Shown: piece after piece, positions 1 to 6,585 of the stretch | Layout: every line of letters starts with the position of its first letter | Numbering within the stretch: the first letter of the stretch is position 1 | NCBI GenBank assembly: GCA_002413185.1 | Contig: DHWM01000111.1 | Location: 1 to 12,058, forward strand | Length of the DNA: 12,058 bases | Direction: 5' to 3' | Origin: Actinobacteria bacterium UBA5182 | Lineage (GTDB): Bacteria > Actinomycetota > UBA4738 | Notes under the pieces: generated by a model | Seen by the model: only the letters and a program-made list of their open reading frames with translations | What the model was told of the DNA's origin: nothing | Databases searched by the model: none | Made by a program: the position numbers and the translations under genes

Positions 1-19
1 AGATGTGTATAAGAGACAG
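1..19 (+). other. Nextera/Tn5 mosaic-end adapter (library artefact)
   Basis: Bases 1-19 read AGATGTGTATAAGAGACAG, the complete 19-bp Tn5 mosaic end used in transposase-based library kits. It is not genomic. Read in frame it adds the false residues MYKRQ to the front of the pyrophosphatase; genomic coding begins at base 20 (TTC). The adapter means the left edge is an untrimmed read or contig end, not a biological boundary. Confidence 0.97.
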
Positions 20-1588
20 TTCGAGTCCTACGAGGTCACCCTGGTCGCCGCCATCATCCTTGGGGCCGCAGCGTTCACCCATTCCAGCCATGGCGCCATC
101 GTCGGCGTGATGTTCCCGCTGTTCGTCCGGGCCATCGGGGTCATCACCTCGATCATCGGGATCCTGTCGGTGTCACCGAGGAGCGAGACCGAAAGCGGGA
201 TGAAGGCGATCAACCGGGGGTTCTTCATCTCGGCGGTGGCCTCGGCGGTGGGAGTGTTCCTGCTGGCGGCGACCTACGTGAAGGACCTTCGCGTGTTCTG
301 GGCCGTGCTGTTCGGGCTGATCCTGGCGTCGCTGATCCAGATCCTGACGGAGCACTTCACCTCGACCACGCGCAAGCCGGTGCAGGAGATCGCCGCGTCG
401 TCGCAGACCGGCGCCGCCACCACCATCCTCAGCGGGTTCGCGGTTGGCCTCGAATCGACGGTGTGGTCGATCCTGGTGATCGGCGGCGTGATCGTGGCCT
501 CGTTCTACATGGGGAACACCACGGCCGAGCGGCTCTACTTCATCGCCCTGTCCGGGATGGGCATGCTGACCACGGTCGGGGTCATCGTGTCCATGGACAC
601 GTACGGGCCGGTGTCCGACAACGCGCACGGCATCGCCGAGATGTCCGGCGGCCTGGGCGAGCGGGCCGACGAGATCATGACGGGTCTCGACGCCGTCGGG
701 AACACCACGAAGGCCATCACCAAGGGCATGGCAATCGCCACGGCGGTCATCGCCGCCACGTCGCTGTTCGGCTCGTTCGAGGTGGCCCTGCGGGCCGCCG
801 GATACCGCTTCGTCGGGGTTCGGGTGGATCACCCCGACGTGCTGGTCGGCCTCCTCATCGGCGGCGCGGTGGCGTTCCTGTTCTCCTCGCTGGCCATCCG
901 GGCGGTGGGCCGGGCGGCGTCACAGGTGGTCGTGGAGGTGCGCAAGCAGTTCCACGAGCATCCGGGGATCATGACCTACGAGGAAACGCCTGACTACGCG
1001 GCCGTCGTTGACATCTGCACGAAGACTTCGCTCCGCGAGCTGATGACGCCCGGTCTTCTCGCTGTGCTCTCGCCGATCATCGTGGGGTTCTTCCTGAAGG
1101 CCGAGGCGTTGGGTGCGTTCCTGGCCGGTTCGATCCTCACCGGGCAGCTACTCGCCGTGATGCTGTCGAACTCGGGCGGCGCGTGGGACAACGCCAAGAA
1201 GCTGGTCGAAGAGGGCCACTACGGCGGCAAGGGCAGCGAGCCGCACAAGGCCACCGTGATCGGGGACACCGTGGGCGACCCGTTCAAGGACACCGCCGGT
1301 CCCGCCCTGAACCCGCTGATCAAGGTCATGAACCTGGTGGCGCTCCTGATCGCCCCGCTGGTGGTCCGGTACGGGACCGGCAGTGGGGCCCACACGGCCG
1401 TTCGGATCGTCGTCGCCGGAGGCGCCACCCTGATCTTGGCCGTCGCCATCTGGTACTCGAAGTCGCGCAAGGTCGAGCTTCTGCTGCCGGAAGGCGGGCA
1501 GTACCCGAAAGCTGAATCACCGGGTCCCCGCCAGGGCTCGGACGTCGCGGCGGGGGCTGGCTCCGGACCGACCGTCGCTGCGCCCTGA
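20..1588 (+). CDS. hppA: Membrane-bound H+-translocating pyrophosphatase, 5'-truncated
   Basis: C-terminal ~522 residues of an integral membrane pyrophosphatase, which couples PPi hydrolysis to ion pumping across the cytoplasmic membrane. Full-length enzymes run about 650-800 residues, so the N-terminal helices and first substrate motifs lie off the contig. Positions below count from the apparent GTG at base 5, which belongs to the adapter. Visible signatures are the DNAHG segment (205-209), LDAVGNTTK (228-236), NSGGAWDNAKK (389-399) and GDTVGDPFKDTAGPALNP (420-437), the aspartate-rich Mg-PPi binding loops. At the site that decides cation dependence the protein has K236 and T239 (GNTTKAIT) instead of the Ala/Gly of K+-dependent enzymes. 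That predicts a K+-independent H+ pump. Many hydrophobic segments span the protein, followed by a polar Gly/Pro/Ala tail after ~residue 495. The OB-fold gene begins 13 bases downstream and may be cotranscribed. Confidence 0.95.
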   Translation, partial: FESYEVTLVAAIILGAAAFTHSSHGAIVGVMFPLFVRAIGVITSIIGILSVSPRSETESGMKAINRGFFISAVASAVGVFLLAATYVKDLRVFWAVLFGLILASLIQILTEHFTSTTRKPVQEIAASSQTGAATTILSGFAVGLESTVWSILVIGGVIVASFYMGNTTAERLYFIALSGMGMLTTVGVIVSMDTYGPVSDNAHGIAEMSGGLGERADEIMTGLDAVGNTTKAITKGMAIATAVIAATSLFGSFEVALRAAGYRFVGVRVDHPDVLVGLLIGGAVAFLFSSLAIRAVGRAASQVVVEVRKQFHEHPGIMTYEETPDYAAVVDICTKTSLRELMTPGLLAVLSPIIVGFFLKAEALGAFLAGSILTGQLLAVMLSNSGGAWDNAKKLVEEGHYGGKGSEPHKATVIGDTVGDPFKDTAGPALNPLIKVMNLVALLIAPLVVRYGTGSGAHTAVRIVVAGGATLILAVAIWYSKSRKVELLLPEGGQYPKAESPGPRQGSDVAAGAGSGPTVAAP

Positions 1589-1601
1589 CGCCGAACCGTC
1601 G

Positions 1602-1958
1602 GTGGGCGCCCTTCGTCGCTTCCTCGCTCGCCTCGCCGAGAGTGACGAGGTGCGGCTGGCCGAGGAGCTCCGCACCTGGGCCGCCTCCGTCCCGGGGACC
1701 GTCCGGATCGCCGAGGCCCCCGTTCGGTCCCGGGTCCGCCTGGCCGGCGTGGTCCGGCGGATCACCCTTCGTCCGGTCGAAGGGTTCGAGGCCGTCGAAG
1801 CGGTGCTCTCCGACGGCACCGGCGAGGTCTCTGCCCGGTGGCTGGGCCGCCGCTCCATCCCCGGCCTGGTCCTCGGTTCGAGGCTCTCCATCGAGGGCGT
1901 CCTGGGCCGCGAGCACGACACGCTGCGCGTGGTGAACCCCGTCTACGAGTTCGTCTGA
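1602..1958 (+). CDS. Short OB-fold nucleic-acid-binding-like protein (Rv2694c type)
   Basis: 118-residue cytosolic protein. Residues ~1-30 look helical and ~40-118 form a predicted OB-fold beta barrel, with the family segment SDGTGEVSARWLGRRSIPG (70-88) and a C-terminal strand ending NPVYEFV. The barrel resembles the OB domains of RecG and tRNA-synthetase type, and the WLGRRxIPG stretch matches from memory the mycobacterial Rv2694c protein. That gene lies beside the TrkA pair in Mycobacterium, as this one lies near the TrkA pair here, which supports the assignment. The family's function is not established; nucleic-acid binding is inferred from the fold only. The start is a GTG with no clear Shine-Dalgarno sequence, 13 bases after hppA, so translational coupling is possible. 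It converges on the hemerythrin-like gene with a 35-base gap. That gap holds a palindrome (CCCGGCCGGG, 1977-1986) but no convincing T-tract terminator. Confidence 0.8.
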   Translation: MGALRRFLARLAESDEVRLAEELRTWAASVPGTVRIAEAPVRSRVRLAGVVRRITLRPVEGFEAVEAVLSDGTGEVSARWLGRRSIPGLVLGSRLSIEGVLGREHDTLRVVNPVYEFV

Positions 1959-1993
1959 GTGTCGCGGGAGGGCGGACCCGGCCGGGCAGGCCA

Positions 1994-2368
1994 CTACTTC
2001 AGCCGGATGTACTCCTTGGGGCTCTTGATGGCCGCCTTGCCTTCTTCGAGCCGCTGCCCGAGCTTCTCGGTGACCTTCGCGTCGAAGCGTTCCTCCTTGG
2101 GATCCATGCTCTCGGGCTGCTGGAGGAGGCCCTTGACGACGTCGTGCTCCTCCAGGGCGACGAGCATCAGCTCCTTCTCCCTGGCCATGTCCTGGAGGGC
2201 CGGGGAGAAGATCTGCTCCTCGACGTCGCCGTGCAGCGAGAGCTCTTGGACGATCCGCTTGACGACCTTCTTCTTGGCCGACTTCGCTTTCCGGCCGGTC
2301 CGTTCGAACTCCTTGAACCGCGCCTCGACGGTGCGGTGGTCCCGCTTCAGGTACGAGATCGCGTCCAC
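1994..2368 (-). CDS. Hemerythrin-like HHE protein lacking the last ligand helix
   Basis: 124-residue soluble protein of the hemerythrin/HHE cation-binding family, whose members bind a di-iron or other metal centre in a four-helix bundle and serve in O2/NO or oxidative sensing or metal handling. Visible ligands are H11 (KRDH), H46 and E50 (SLHGDVEEQ) and H75 (EEHD). In relatives, the stretch after FDAKVT normally continues into a helix with another His and Glu (HVxEEExxLFP) of about 30 residues. Here VT (99-100) runs directly into EKLGQRLEEGKAA, which resembles the usual extreme C terminus. It looks like a clean in-frame internal deletion, so metal binding may be impaired or altered. The GTG start has a strong AGGAGG only 3 bases upstream, which supports this start even though the frame is open upstream. 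It is the last gene of the leftward cluster. The real protein may differ if the consensus here is faulty, because the gene just upstream is frameshifted. Confidence 0.82.
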   Translation of the reverse strand: MDAISYLKRDHRTVEARFKEFERTGRKAKSAKKKVVKRIVQELSLHGDVEEQIFSPALQDMAREKELMLVALEEHDVVKGLLQQPESMDPKEERFDAKVTEKLGQRLEEGKAAIKSPKEYIRLK

Positions 2369-2381
2369 GGGCCTCCTCGCG

Positions 2382-2676
2382 TCACTTCGGGAGCTGGGGA
2401 ACCGGCGGGAGACCCGCCCGGGATCGGGCCGCTGCTCCGGATGGAGCCGGACGTGGAGGGATTCGACCCACTTTCCGAGCCGGCCTCCGAACTGTCCGGC
2501 CAGCGCTCCCGGCCCGCACAGGATGGCCGTGACGAAGGGCGGCCCGTCGTCGCCTTCGGGGAAGGTCAGCTCGAGGTCGTCGACCTCCCGGCGAGCTTGC
2601 CGTCCTTGTCGACGATCTGCCGGTCCATGAGGTGCAGTCCGGCATCGATGGAGTGCCTGGCCACAGGGTCGTCCAC
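2382..2676 (-). pseudogene. PRC-barrel-like protein, frameshifted (real decay or sequencing error)
   Basis: Leftward from 2676 one frame encodes ARHSIDAGLHLMDRQIVDKDG followed by KLAG, then at 2589-2587 changes to RSTTSS and a stop. One base missing in the GGG at 2587-2589 would restore continuous reading into EVDDLELTFPEGDDG, PPFVTAILCGPGALAG and QFGGRLGKWVESLH. The combined sequence resembles small actinobacterial proteins with a PRC-barrel-like beta fold (LLDRQVVDxDG...VDDLEL...VTALLxGPxAL), thought to act in surface or RNA-associated assemblies; no function is assigned here. After the shift the frame stays open into the hemerythrin gene. A second one-base gain near 2412 would instead end it at the TGA at 2384-2382, 13 bases before the hemerythrin GTG. 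The 5' start is uncertain: in-frame GTGs lie at 2676 and 2664, neither with a good ribosome-binding site. A (GGC)n stretch lies between the upstream trkA stop and this gene. Confidence 0.6.
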
Positions 2677-2744
2677 GGCTTCAAGGATATGGAAGAGCGC
2701 GCACAGCCGTGGGAGGGCCCCGCCGCCGCCGCCGCCCGTGGGGC

Positions 2745-3407
2745 TCAGCCGAGCGCCTTGCGGAGGTCGTCTTCGACCTCGGGGGTGGCGATGGCCATGA
2801 GCTCGTCACCGGCGGCCAGGACGGTCTCGGGCTGCGGGATGACCACGTGCTCGTCGCGGATGATGGCGACGATCGCGGAGTCGAGGGGAAGCCGAAGCTC
2901 GTACATCGGCCGGCCGGCCACCTCGGACCCTTCCTTCAGCGTGAGCTCGACCAGGGTGACCTTGCCGTGTTCGAGCTTCAGCAGCCGCACCAGGTCGCCA
3001 ACGCTGACGGCTTCCTCCACCAGCGCGGTCAGGATGTGCGGCGGGCTGACGGCCGCGTCCACGCCCCACTGCTCGGTGAACATCCACTCGTTGTTGGGGT
3101 GGTTGACCCGGGCCAGCACGCGGGGAACGGCGAACTCCTGCTTTGCGAGGAGCGAGATGACCAGGTTGTCCTCGTCGTCGCCGGTGGCCGCCACGATGAC
3201 GTCGGCCTGGGCCAGCTTGGCTTCCTCCAGGACGTAGGGCTCACAGGCGTCACCCAGGACGATGGTCACCCCCTCCTGGAGCTCCTGGCGGGCCCGGGTG
3301 GCCGGGGCGGTGAGCTGCTCGATGATCGTGACGTCGTGGCCTCGCTCGCACAGGTCGTACGCGAGGTGCCGGCCCATCTTTCCCGCGCCCGCCACGATGA
3401 CCTTCAT
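2745..3407 (-). CDS. TrkA/RCK K+ transport regulator, second of pair (CeoC-like)
   Basis: 220-residue cytosolic protein with one RCK_N and one RCK_C domain. The Rossmann half (1-~125) shows GAGKMG at 7-12 and an acidic E30 at the end of strand 2, which indicates dinucleotide (NAD/NADH) binding. GDACEPYVLEEA (52-63) and TGDDEDNLVISLLAK (75-89) are the conserved middle motifs. RCK_C covers about 148-210. RCK proteins form rings that gate K+ transporters in response to nucleotides; some RCK_C domains bind c-di-AMP. The ATG at 3407 overlaps the upstream trkA stop as ATGA (4-base overlap), so the two are translationally coupled. The frame is open much further upstream to 3863, but that part is only a shadow of the first trkA gene. 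The single-domain pair matches ceoB/ceoC of Mycobacterium rather than the double-length E. coli TrkA. Confidence 0.92.
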   Translation of the reverse strand: MKVIVAGAGKMGRHLAYDLCERGHDVTIIEQLTAPATRARQELQEGVTIVLGDACEPYVLEEAKLAQADVIVAATGDDEDNLVISLLAKQEFAVPRVLARVNHPNNEWMFTEQWGVDAAVSPPHILTALVEEAVSVGDLVRLLKLEHGKVTLVELTLKEGSEVAGRPMYELRLPLDSAIVAIIRDEHVVIPQPETVLAAGDELMAIATPEVEDDLRKALG

Positions 3408-4060
3408 TCGGCCACCGGTGTCATCAGGATGTCGAGCTGATCCATCGAGTCCCGCGCCACCACGAAGTGCCCCACGTCCTCGTGCTGGAACGTGCTGCCT
3501 TCGATCGGGATGAACCCGCTCCCTCCGCGATCCACACCCACCACCTCGATGGCGCCAGGGGCTTCCACCGACGCCACGGGCTTGCCGATGAGATGGTCCG
3601 GGATCTCCAGCTGAAGGTGCAGCAGCGCGCCCCCGGCAAAGGTCTCCTTCAGCTCCTCCCGTCCGTGGAACAGAAGGAACTGGATCTGCTGGGCGGCCCA
3701 CCGCACCGAAGCTACGGTGGGGATGTTCAGTCGCTCGTAGATGTCGGCTCGCCTGGGGTCGTAGATCCGCGCGATGACCCGGGGCACGTGGAAGTGCTCG
3801 CGGGCCACCCGGGCCGAGACGATGTTCGAGTTGTCGCCGTTCGAGACGGCCACGAACGCCCACGCGTCCTCGATCCCGGCCTCATGGAGCACCGAACGGT
3901 CGAACCCCAGTCCGACGACCTGCTTGGCCTCGAAGCCGGGCGGCAGACGGTCGAAGGCGTCCTCGCGCTTGTCGATGATGGCGACCGAGTGGCCGCCCTT
4001 GGCCAGCTGGACGGTGAGCGCGGCGCCGACCCGGCCGCATCCCATGATGATCACGTGCAC
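3404..4060 (-). CDS. TrkA/RCK K+ transport regulator, first of pair (CeoB-like)
   Basis: 218-residue cytosolic RCK protein. The N-terminal Rossmann fold shows GCGRVG (7-12) and D30 (IIDKRE), both typical of NAD(H)-binding RCK domains. The core runs through AVSNGDNSNIVSARVA (71-86) to about residue 125. An RCK_C domain spans roughly 137-213. Together with the overlapping downstream copy it can supply the two non-identical subunits of an RCK ring. It starts at GTG 4060, 37 bases after the stop of the KimA-like transporter on the same strand. A TANNNT-type element (TACCCT on the minus strand, 4074-4069) lies 8 bases before the GTG, so an extra leaderless transcript is possible; no Shine-Dalgarno sequence is visible. 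A short inverted repeat, ACAGG-GGCT-CCTGT at 4081-4094, sits in the gap. No TrkH/KtrB pore gene is present in the window, so the likely partner is the adjacent carrier (inference). Confidence 0.92.
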   Translation of the reverse strand: MHVIIMGCGRVGAALTVQLAKGGHSVAIIDKREDAFDRLPPGFEAKQVVGLGFDRSVLHEAGIEDAWAFVAVSNGDNSNIVSARVAREHFHVPRVIARIYDPRRADIYERLNIPTVASVRWAAQQIQFLLFHGREELKETFAGGALLHLQLEIPDHLIGKPVASVEAPGAIEVVGVDRGGSGFIPIEGSTFQHEDVGHFVVARDSMDQLDILMTPVAE

Positions 4061-4068
4061 GGCATCAG

Positions 4069-4074
4069 AGGGTA
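4069..4074 (-). promoter_or_regulatory. Possible -10 element for leaderless start of first trkA
   Basis: On the minus strand TACCCT lies 8 bases before the GTG at 4060, the spacing expected for a -10 hexamer (TANNNT) that starts transcription at or next to the start codon. No Shine-Dalgarno sequence is present and no clear -35 is seen. Leaderless genes are common in Actinomycetota, but this is a short degenerate match. Confidence 0.25.
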
Positions 4075-4097
4075 GCGCACACAGGGGCTCCTGTTGT

Positions 4098-6524
4098 CTA
4101 CGGGCCCGGGACGCCGGCGGGTTGGGGGGCAGCGGGTTCGCGGTCGCGGCCGCCGAGCCGATACGGGACCGCCACGACGTCGACGTGCGCCTCGGACTGG
4201 AGCGCCCGGGCGATGGCCCGGCTGGTCTGGTCGTGGAGGAGGCGCTGGAGGGGCCGCGGATATTCGCGCCTCGGAAGGATGACCGTCACCTCGGCGTCGT
4301 TTGCCCGAAGCGCTTCGACGTACCGCCTGACGGTGCGGGCGACGTTGCGGTCGAAGCACTCGTCGATGTCGAGGGGGATGCCCAGGATGTGGCCGACCTC
4401 GCCCCACTGCTCCGCCAGGTCCGCGGCGCCCTGCGGGCTGACCCCGGCGTGCAGCCCGCGGATCTCCCTGGCCTCGATGGTTCGGGCATACCTGATCGCC
4501 TTCAGCACGCTGCGGTCCAGGCGGCCGACCAGGATGACGGCCACGTGTCGCTGCCGGGGCGAGACCCGGAGTCGTCCACTCTCGGTCGAATGTCCACCGC
4601 CACCGTGCTCGCGAATGACCGCCACGCTGACGTTCTCCATGCCCCGGAGCGGTTCGACCAGGCCCGTCCAACTTCGACCCTGCCGGACCCGCTGCCGGAA
4701 GCTCAGCCGCGCGGGGCCCGGGACCAGCACGGTCACCTGAACGTCCTGTCCTTGGGCCTTCTCACGAACGGCCTGGGCCAGGCAGCGACCTCGCTCCCCG
4801 CCGGGACAGGGAAGGATCTCCAGCTCCATCGGCAGGCCCTGGGATCTCCACTCCCGGCGGAGCCGCTTGGCCGCCGCGGGATCGGCTTCCAGATGGAGAG
4901 CGCGGATCTCCTCGGGCCGGATGGTGAGCGCGTACTGGATCGCGTGCATGGTCTTTTCGTCGAGGTGGTCGACCAGCACCACCGCGACGTGCCGGCGGGG
5001 GAGGGGCCGGTGGATCTTCTCCAGGCCGTCAAGGAGGTCCTCGTCTTCGGCCTGATACGTCTTGTTCACCCGAGTCAGGACGAACACCATCACCGGCACG
5101 AACGCCACGACGACCCACGCGCCGTGGGCGAACTTCTCGACCGCGATGATCCCCGTGACGACCAGAGTGGTGACGGCCCCCAACCCGTTGATGAACAGCC
5201 CGGGCCGCCACCCGGGCTCGCGGAGCCGGAGATGCCGGCGAGCCATCCCGCTCTGGGAGAGGGTGAACGAGGTGAACACCCCGAGGGCGTACAGCGGGAT
5301 CATCTTCGTCACGCTCGCCTGGAACACCACGATGATCAGGGTGGCCGCTCCGGCCAGGCCGATCACGCCATTCGAGAAGACCAGCCGGTGACCCCGCTTG
5401 GTGAGCTGCCGGGGCATGAACGCGTCGCCCGCGTGGAAGCTCGCCAGACGGGGGAAGTCGGCGAACGATGTGTTCGCCGCCAGGATCAGGATCAAGGTGG
5501 TGGAGATCTGGAGCACGTAGAAGAGCACGTGCCCGATGGCACTGGTGCCGTACACGGCCTGCGCGATCTGCCCGAGCACCGACTTGCTCTCGTCGCCCAC
5601 CGGGATGACGTGCAGCCGGTGGGCCAGGTAGGACACCGCCAGGAAGGTGGCGGAGAGGACCACGCCCATGTACATGAGGGTGGCCTGGGCGTTCTTCCAC
5701 TCCGGCTTGCGGAAGGCGGGGACGCCGTTCGAGATGGCCTCCACGCCCGTCACGGCCGCGCCTCCCGAGGCGAACGCGCGCAGGATGACGACCAGGCTCA
5801 CCGCGGCCAGGCCCGGGGTCAGTCCTCCGGTTCGAACCTGGTGGCCGATCGGAAACGGGTGGAGATGGCCCAGGACGACTTCGTACAGCCCCATCCCGCA
5901 GGTCAGACACAGGCTTAGGATGAACACGTACGTGGGGAGGGCGAAGATGCGGCCCGACTCCCGGACGCCCAGCAGGTTCCCGTAGGCGATGAGCCACACG
6001 AAGAACAGGGAGAGCCCGATCCGCACGGGTACGGACAGGGGATGGACCGAGCTGATCGCTTCGACCCCGGCCGCCGTCGAGACCGCCACGGTCAGGACGT
6101 AGTCGACGAGGAGCGCCACCCCGGCGAGCTGTGCCGGGAGCAGCCCCAGGTTGTCCTTCGTGACGATGTACGCGCCGCCGGCGGACGGATACGCCCTGAT
6201 GGTCTGGCGGTAGGAGAAGATCAGGATCCCCTCCACCAGCACCACGGAGATGGTGATCGGCATGACGAAGGCGAACGCCGCGATCCCCACGGCGGGCACC
6301 AGGATCCGCAGGATCTCCTCGGTGGCGTAGGCGACCGAGGACATGTTGTCGCTGGAGAAGACGGCCAGCGCGGTGGGCTTGCCGAGCCGTTCGTGCTCCA
6401 GCCGGGCGGTGGCGAGCGGTCTGCCCAGAAACACCCGCTTCAGCAGGTAACCCAAGCCCGGCTGGGCCGCAGAGGTCGAAGCCGACGATGTGTCTCGTTC
6501 GGTCGTTACCATCGACTCGAGCAT
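4098..6524 (-). CDS. KimA-like K+/H+ symporter (APC/KUP superfamily), paralogue 1
   Basis: 808-residue membrane transporter, closest in motif content to Bacillus subtilis KimA (YdaO), a high-affinity proton-coupled K+ importer. Family motifs in order are SSDNMSSVAY (57-66), YPSAGGAYIVTKDNLG (112-127), LLVDYVLTVAVS (138-149), TGVEAISNGVPAF (259-271), LAANTSFADFPRL (348-360) and TLSQSGM (421-427). D59, Y66, D141 and E262 align with the KimA residues D36, Y43, D117 and E233 that I recall as K+/H+ coordinating. About 12 hydrophobic segments fill residues ~70-485. The cytosolic tail contains two similar USP-like domains, starting at RHVAVVLVDHLD (511) and RHVAVILVGRLD (659); KimA (607 residues) has one. 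A Pro-rich end follows residue 790. The start is ATG 6524; ATG 6512 is an alternative, and neither has a clear Shine-Dalgarno sequence. It heads a leftward cluster with the two RCK genes and is divergent from the sensor kinase. Confidence 0.9.
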   Translation of the reverse strand: MLESMVTTERDTSSASTSAAQPGLGYLLKRVFLGRPLATARLEHERLGKPTALAVFSSDNMSSVAYATEEILRILVPAVGIAAFAFVMPITISVVLVEGILIFSYRQTIRAYPSAGGAYIVTKDNLGLLPAQLAGVALLVDYVLTVAVSTAAGVEAISSVHPLSVPVRIGLSLFFVWLIAYGNLLGVRESGRIFALPTYVFILSLCLTCGMGLYEVVLGHLHPFPIGHQVRTGGLTPGLAAVSLVVILRAFASGGAAVTGVEAISNGVPAFRKPEWKNAQATLMYMGVVLSATFLAVSYLAHRLHVIPVGDESKSVLGQIAQAVYGTSAIGHVLFYVLQISTTLILILAANTSFADFPRLASFHAGDAFMPRQLTKRGHRLVFSNGVIGLAGAATLIIVVFQASVTKMIPLYALGVFTSFTLSQSGMARRHLRLREPGWRPGLFINGLGAVTTLVVTGIIAVEKFAHGAWVVVAFVPVMVFVLTRVNKTYQAEDEDLLDGLEKIHRPLPRRHVAVVLVDHLDEKTMHAIQYALTIRPEEIRALHLEADPAAAKRLRREWRSQGLPMELEILPCPGGERGRCLAQAVREKAQGQDVQVTVLVPGPARLSFRQRVRQGRSWTGLVEPLRGMENVSVAVIREHGGGGHSTESGRLRVSPRQRHVAVILVGRLDRSVLKAIRYARTIEAREIRGLHAGVSPQGAADLAEQWGEVGHILGIPLDIDECFDRNVARTVRRYVEALRANDAEVTVILPRREYPRPLQRLLHDQTSRAIARALQSEAHVDVVAVPYRLGGRDREPAAPQPAGVPGP

Positions 6525-6535
6525 GGGTGGCGAGC

Positions 6536-6585
6536 CGTCAAGGACTCGTCAAGAAAGGCGGCGTGAGCGTCAAGATGTCGTCAAG
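6536..6585. promoter_or_regulatory. Two PhoB-type direct-repeat boxes in the divergent promoter
   Basis: CGTCAAG occurs four times, at 6536-6542, 6547-6553, 6568-6574 and 6579-6585, with a weaker GGTCAAG at 6598-6604. They form two pairs, each a 7-base repeat, a 4-base spacer and a 7-base repeat (11-base period). The pairs are 32 bases apart (6536 to 6568), about three helical turns. Tandem 7+4+7 repeats are the established binding geometry of OmpR/PhoB-family winged-helix regulators. The boxes lie between and across the starts of the first KimA-like gene (ATG 6524, leftward) and the sensor kinase (GTG 6563, rightward). The obvious candidate to bind them is the KdpE-like regulator encoded at 8056. 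Binding would allow autoregulation and joint control of both arms. The right pair overlaps the first kinase codons, so part of the repetition could be chance in coding sequence. Confidence 0.5.

Noticed and set aside
1959..1993. Bidirectional terminator between the convergent OB-fold and hemerythrin genes
   Set aside because: Only a loop-less CCCGGCCGGG palindrome is present and no T-tract on either strand, so I do not call a terminator.
2382..2684. 100-codon minus-strand frame beginning at TTG 2684
   Set aside because: Its protein is Arg/Pro-rich without motifs. The two other minus frames hold the PRC-barrel-like sequence, so this one is a shadow except possibly its last few codons.
2721..2737. 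(GCC)n runs here and at 11932-11946 as possible functional repeats
   Set aside because: Short trinucleotide runs are common in GC-rich DNA; one lies in a short noncoding gap and the other encodes poly-Ala in the lipoprotein.
3408..3863. N-terminal extension of the second trkA to 3863
   Set aside because: The extra ~150 residues are low-complexity and overlap the first trkA in another frame. The ATG at 3407 gives a perfect RCK N terminus with the ATGA overlap.
4081..4094. ACAGG-GGCT-CCTGT hairpin between transporter and first trkA
   Set aside because: The 5-bp stem is short, has no T-tract and could easily occur by chance; it is mentioned only in the trkA entry.
3774..5918. 714-codon open frame on the plus strand
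   Set aside because: It lies antisense to the first KimA-like transporter and first trkA, is rich in Arg/Gly/His/Asp with no domain motif, and is the usual by-product of high-GC codon bias.
6525..6562. c-di-AMP (ydaO-type) riboswitch upstream of the KimA-like genes
   Set aside because: KimA genes in Bacillus carry one, but here only 38 bp separate the divergent starts and 10 bp precede the second transporter. There is no room for the aptamer.
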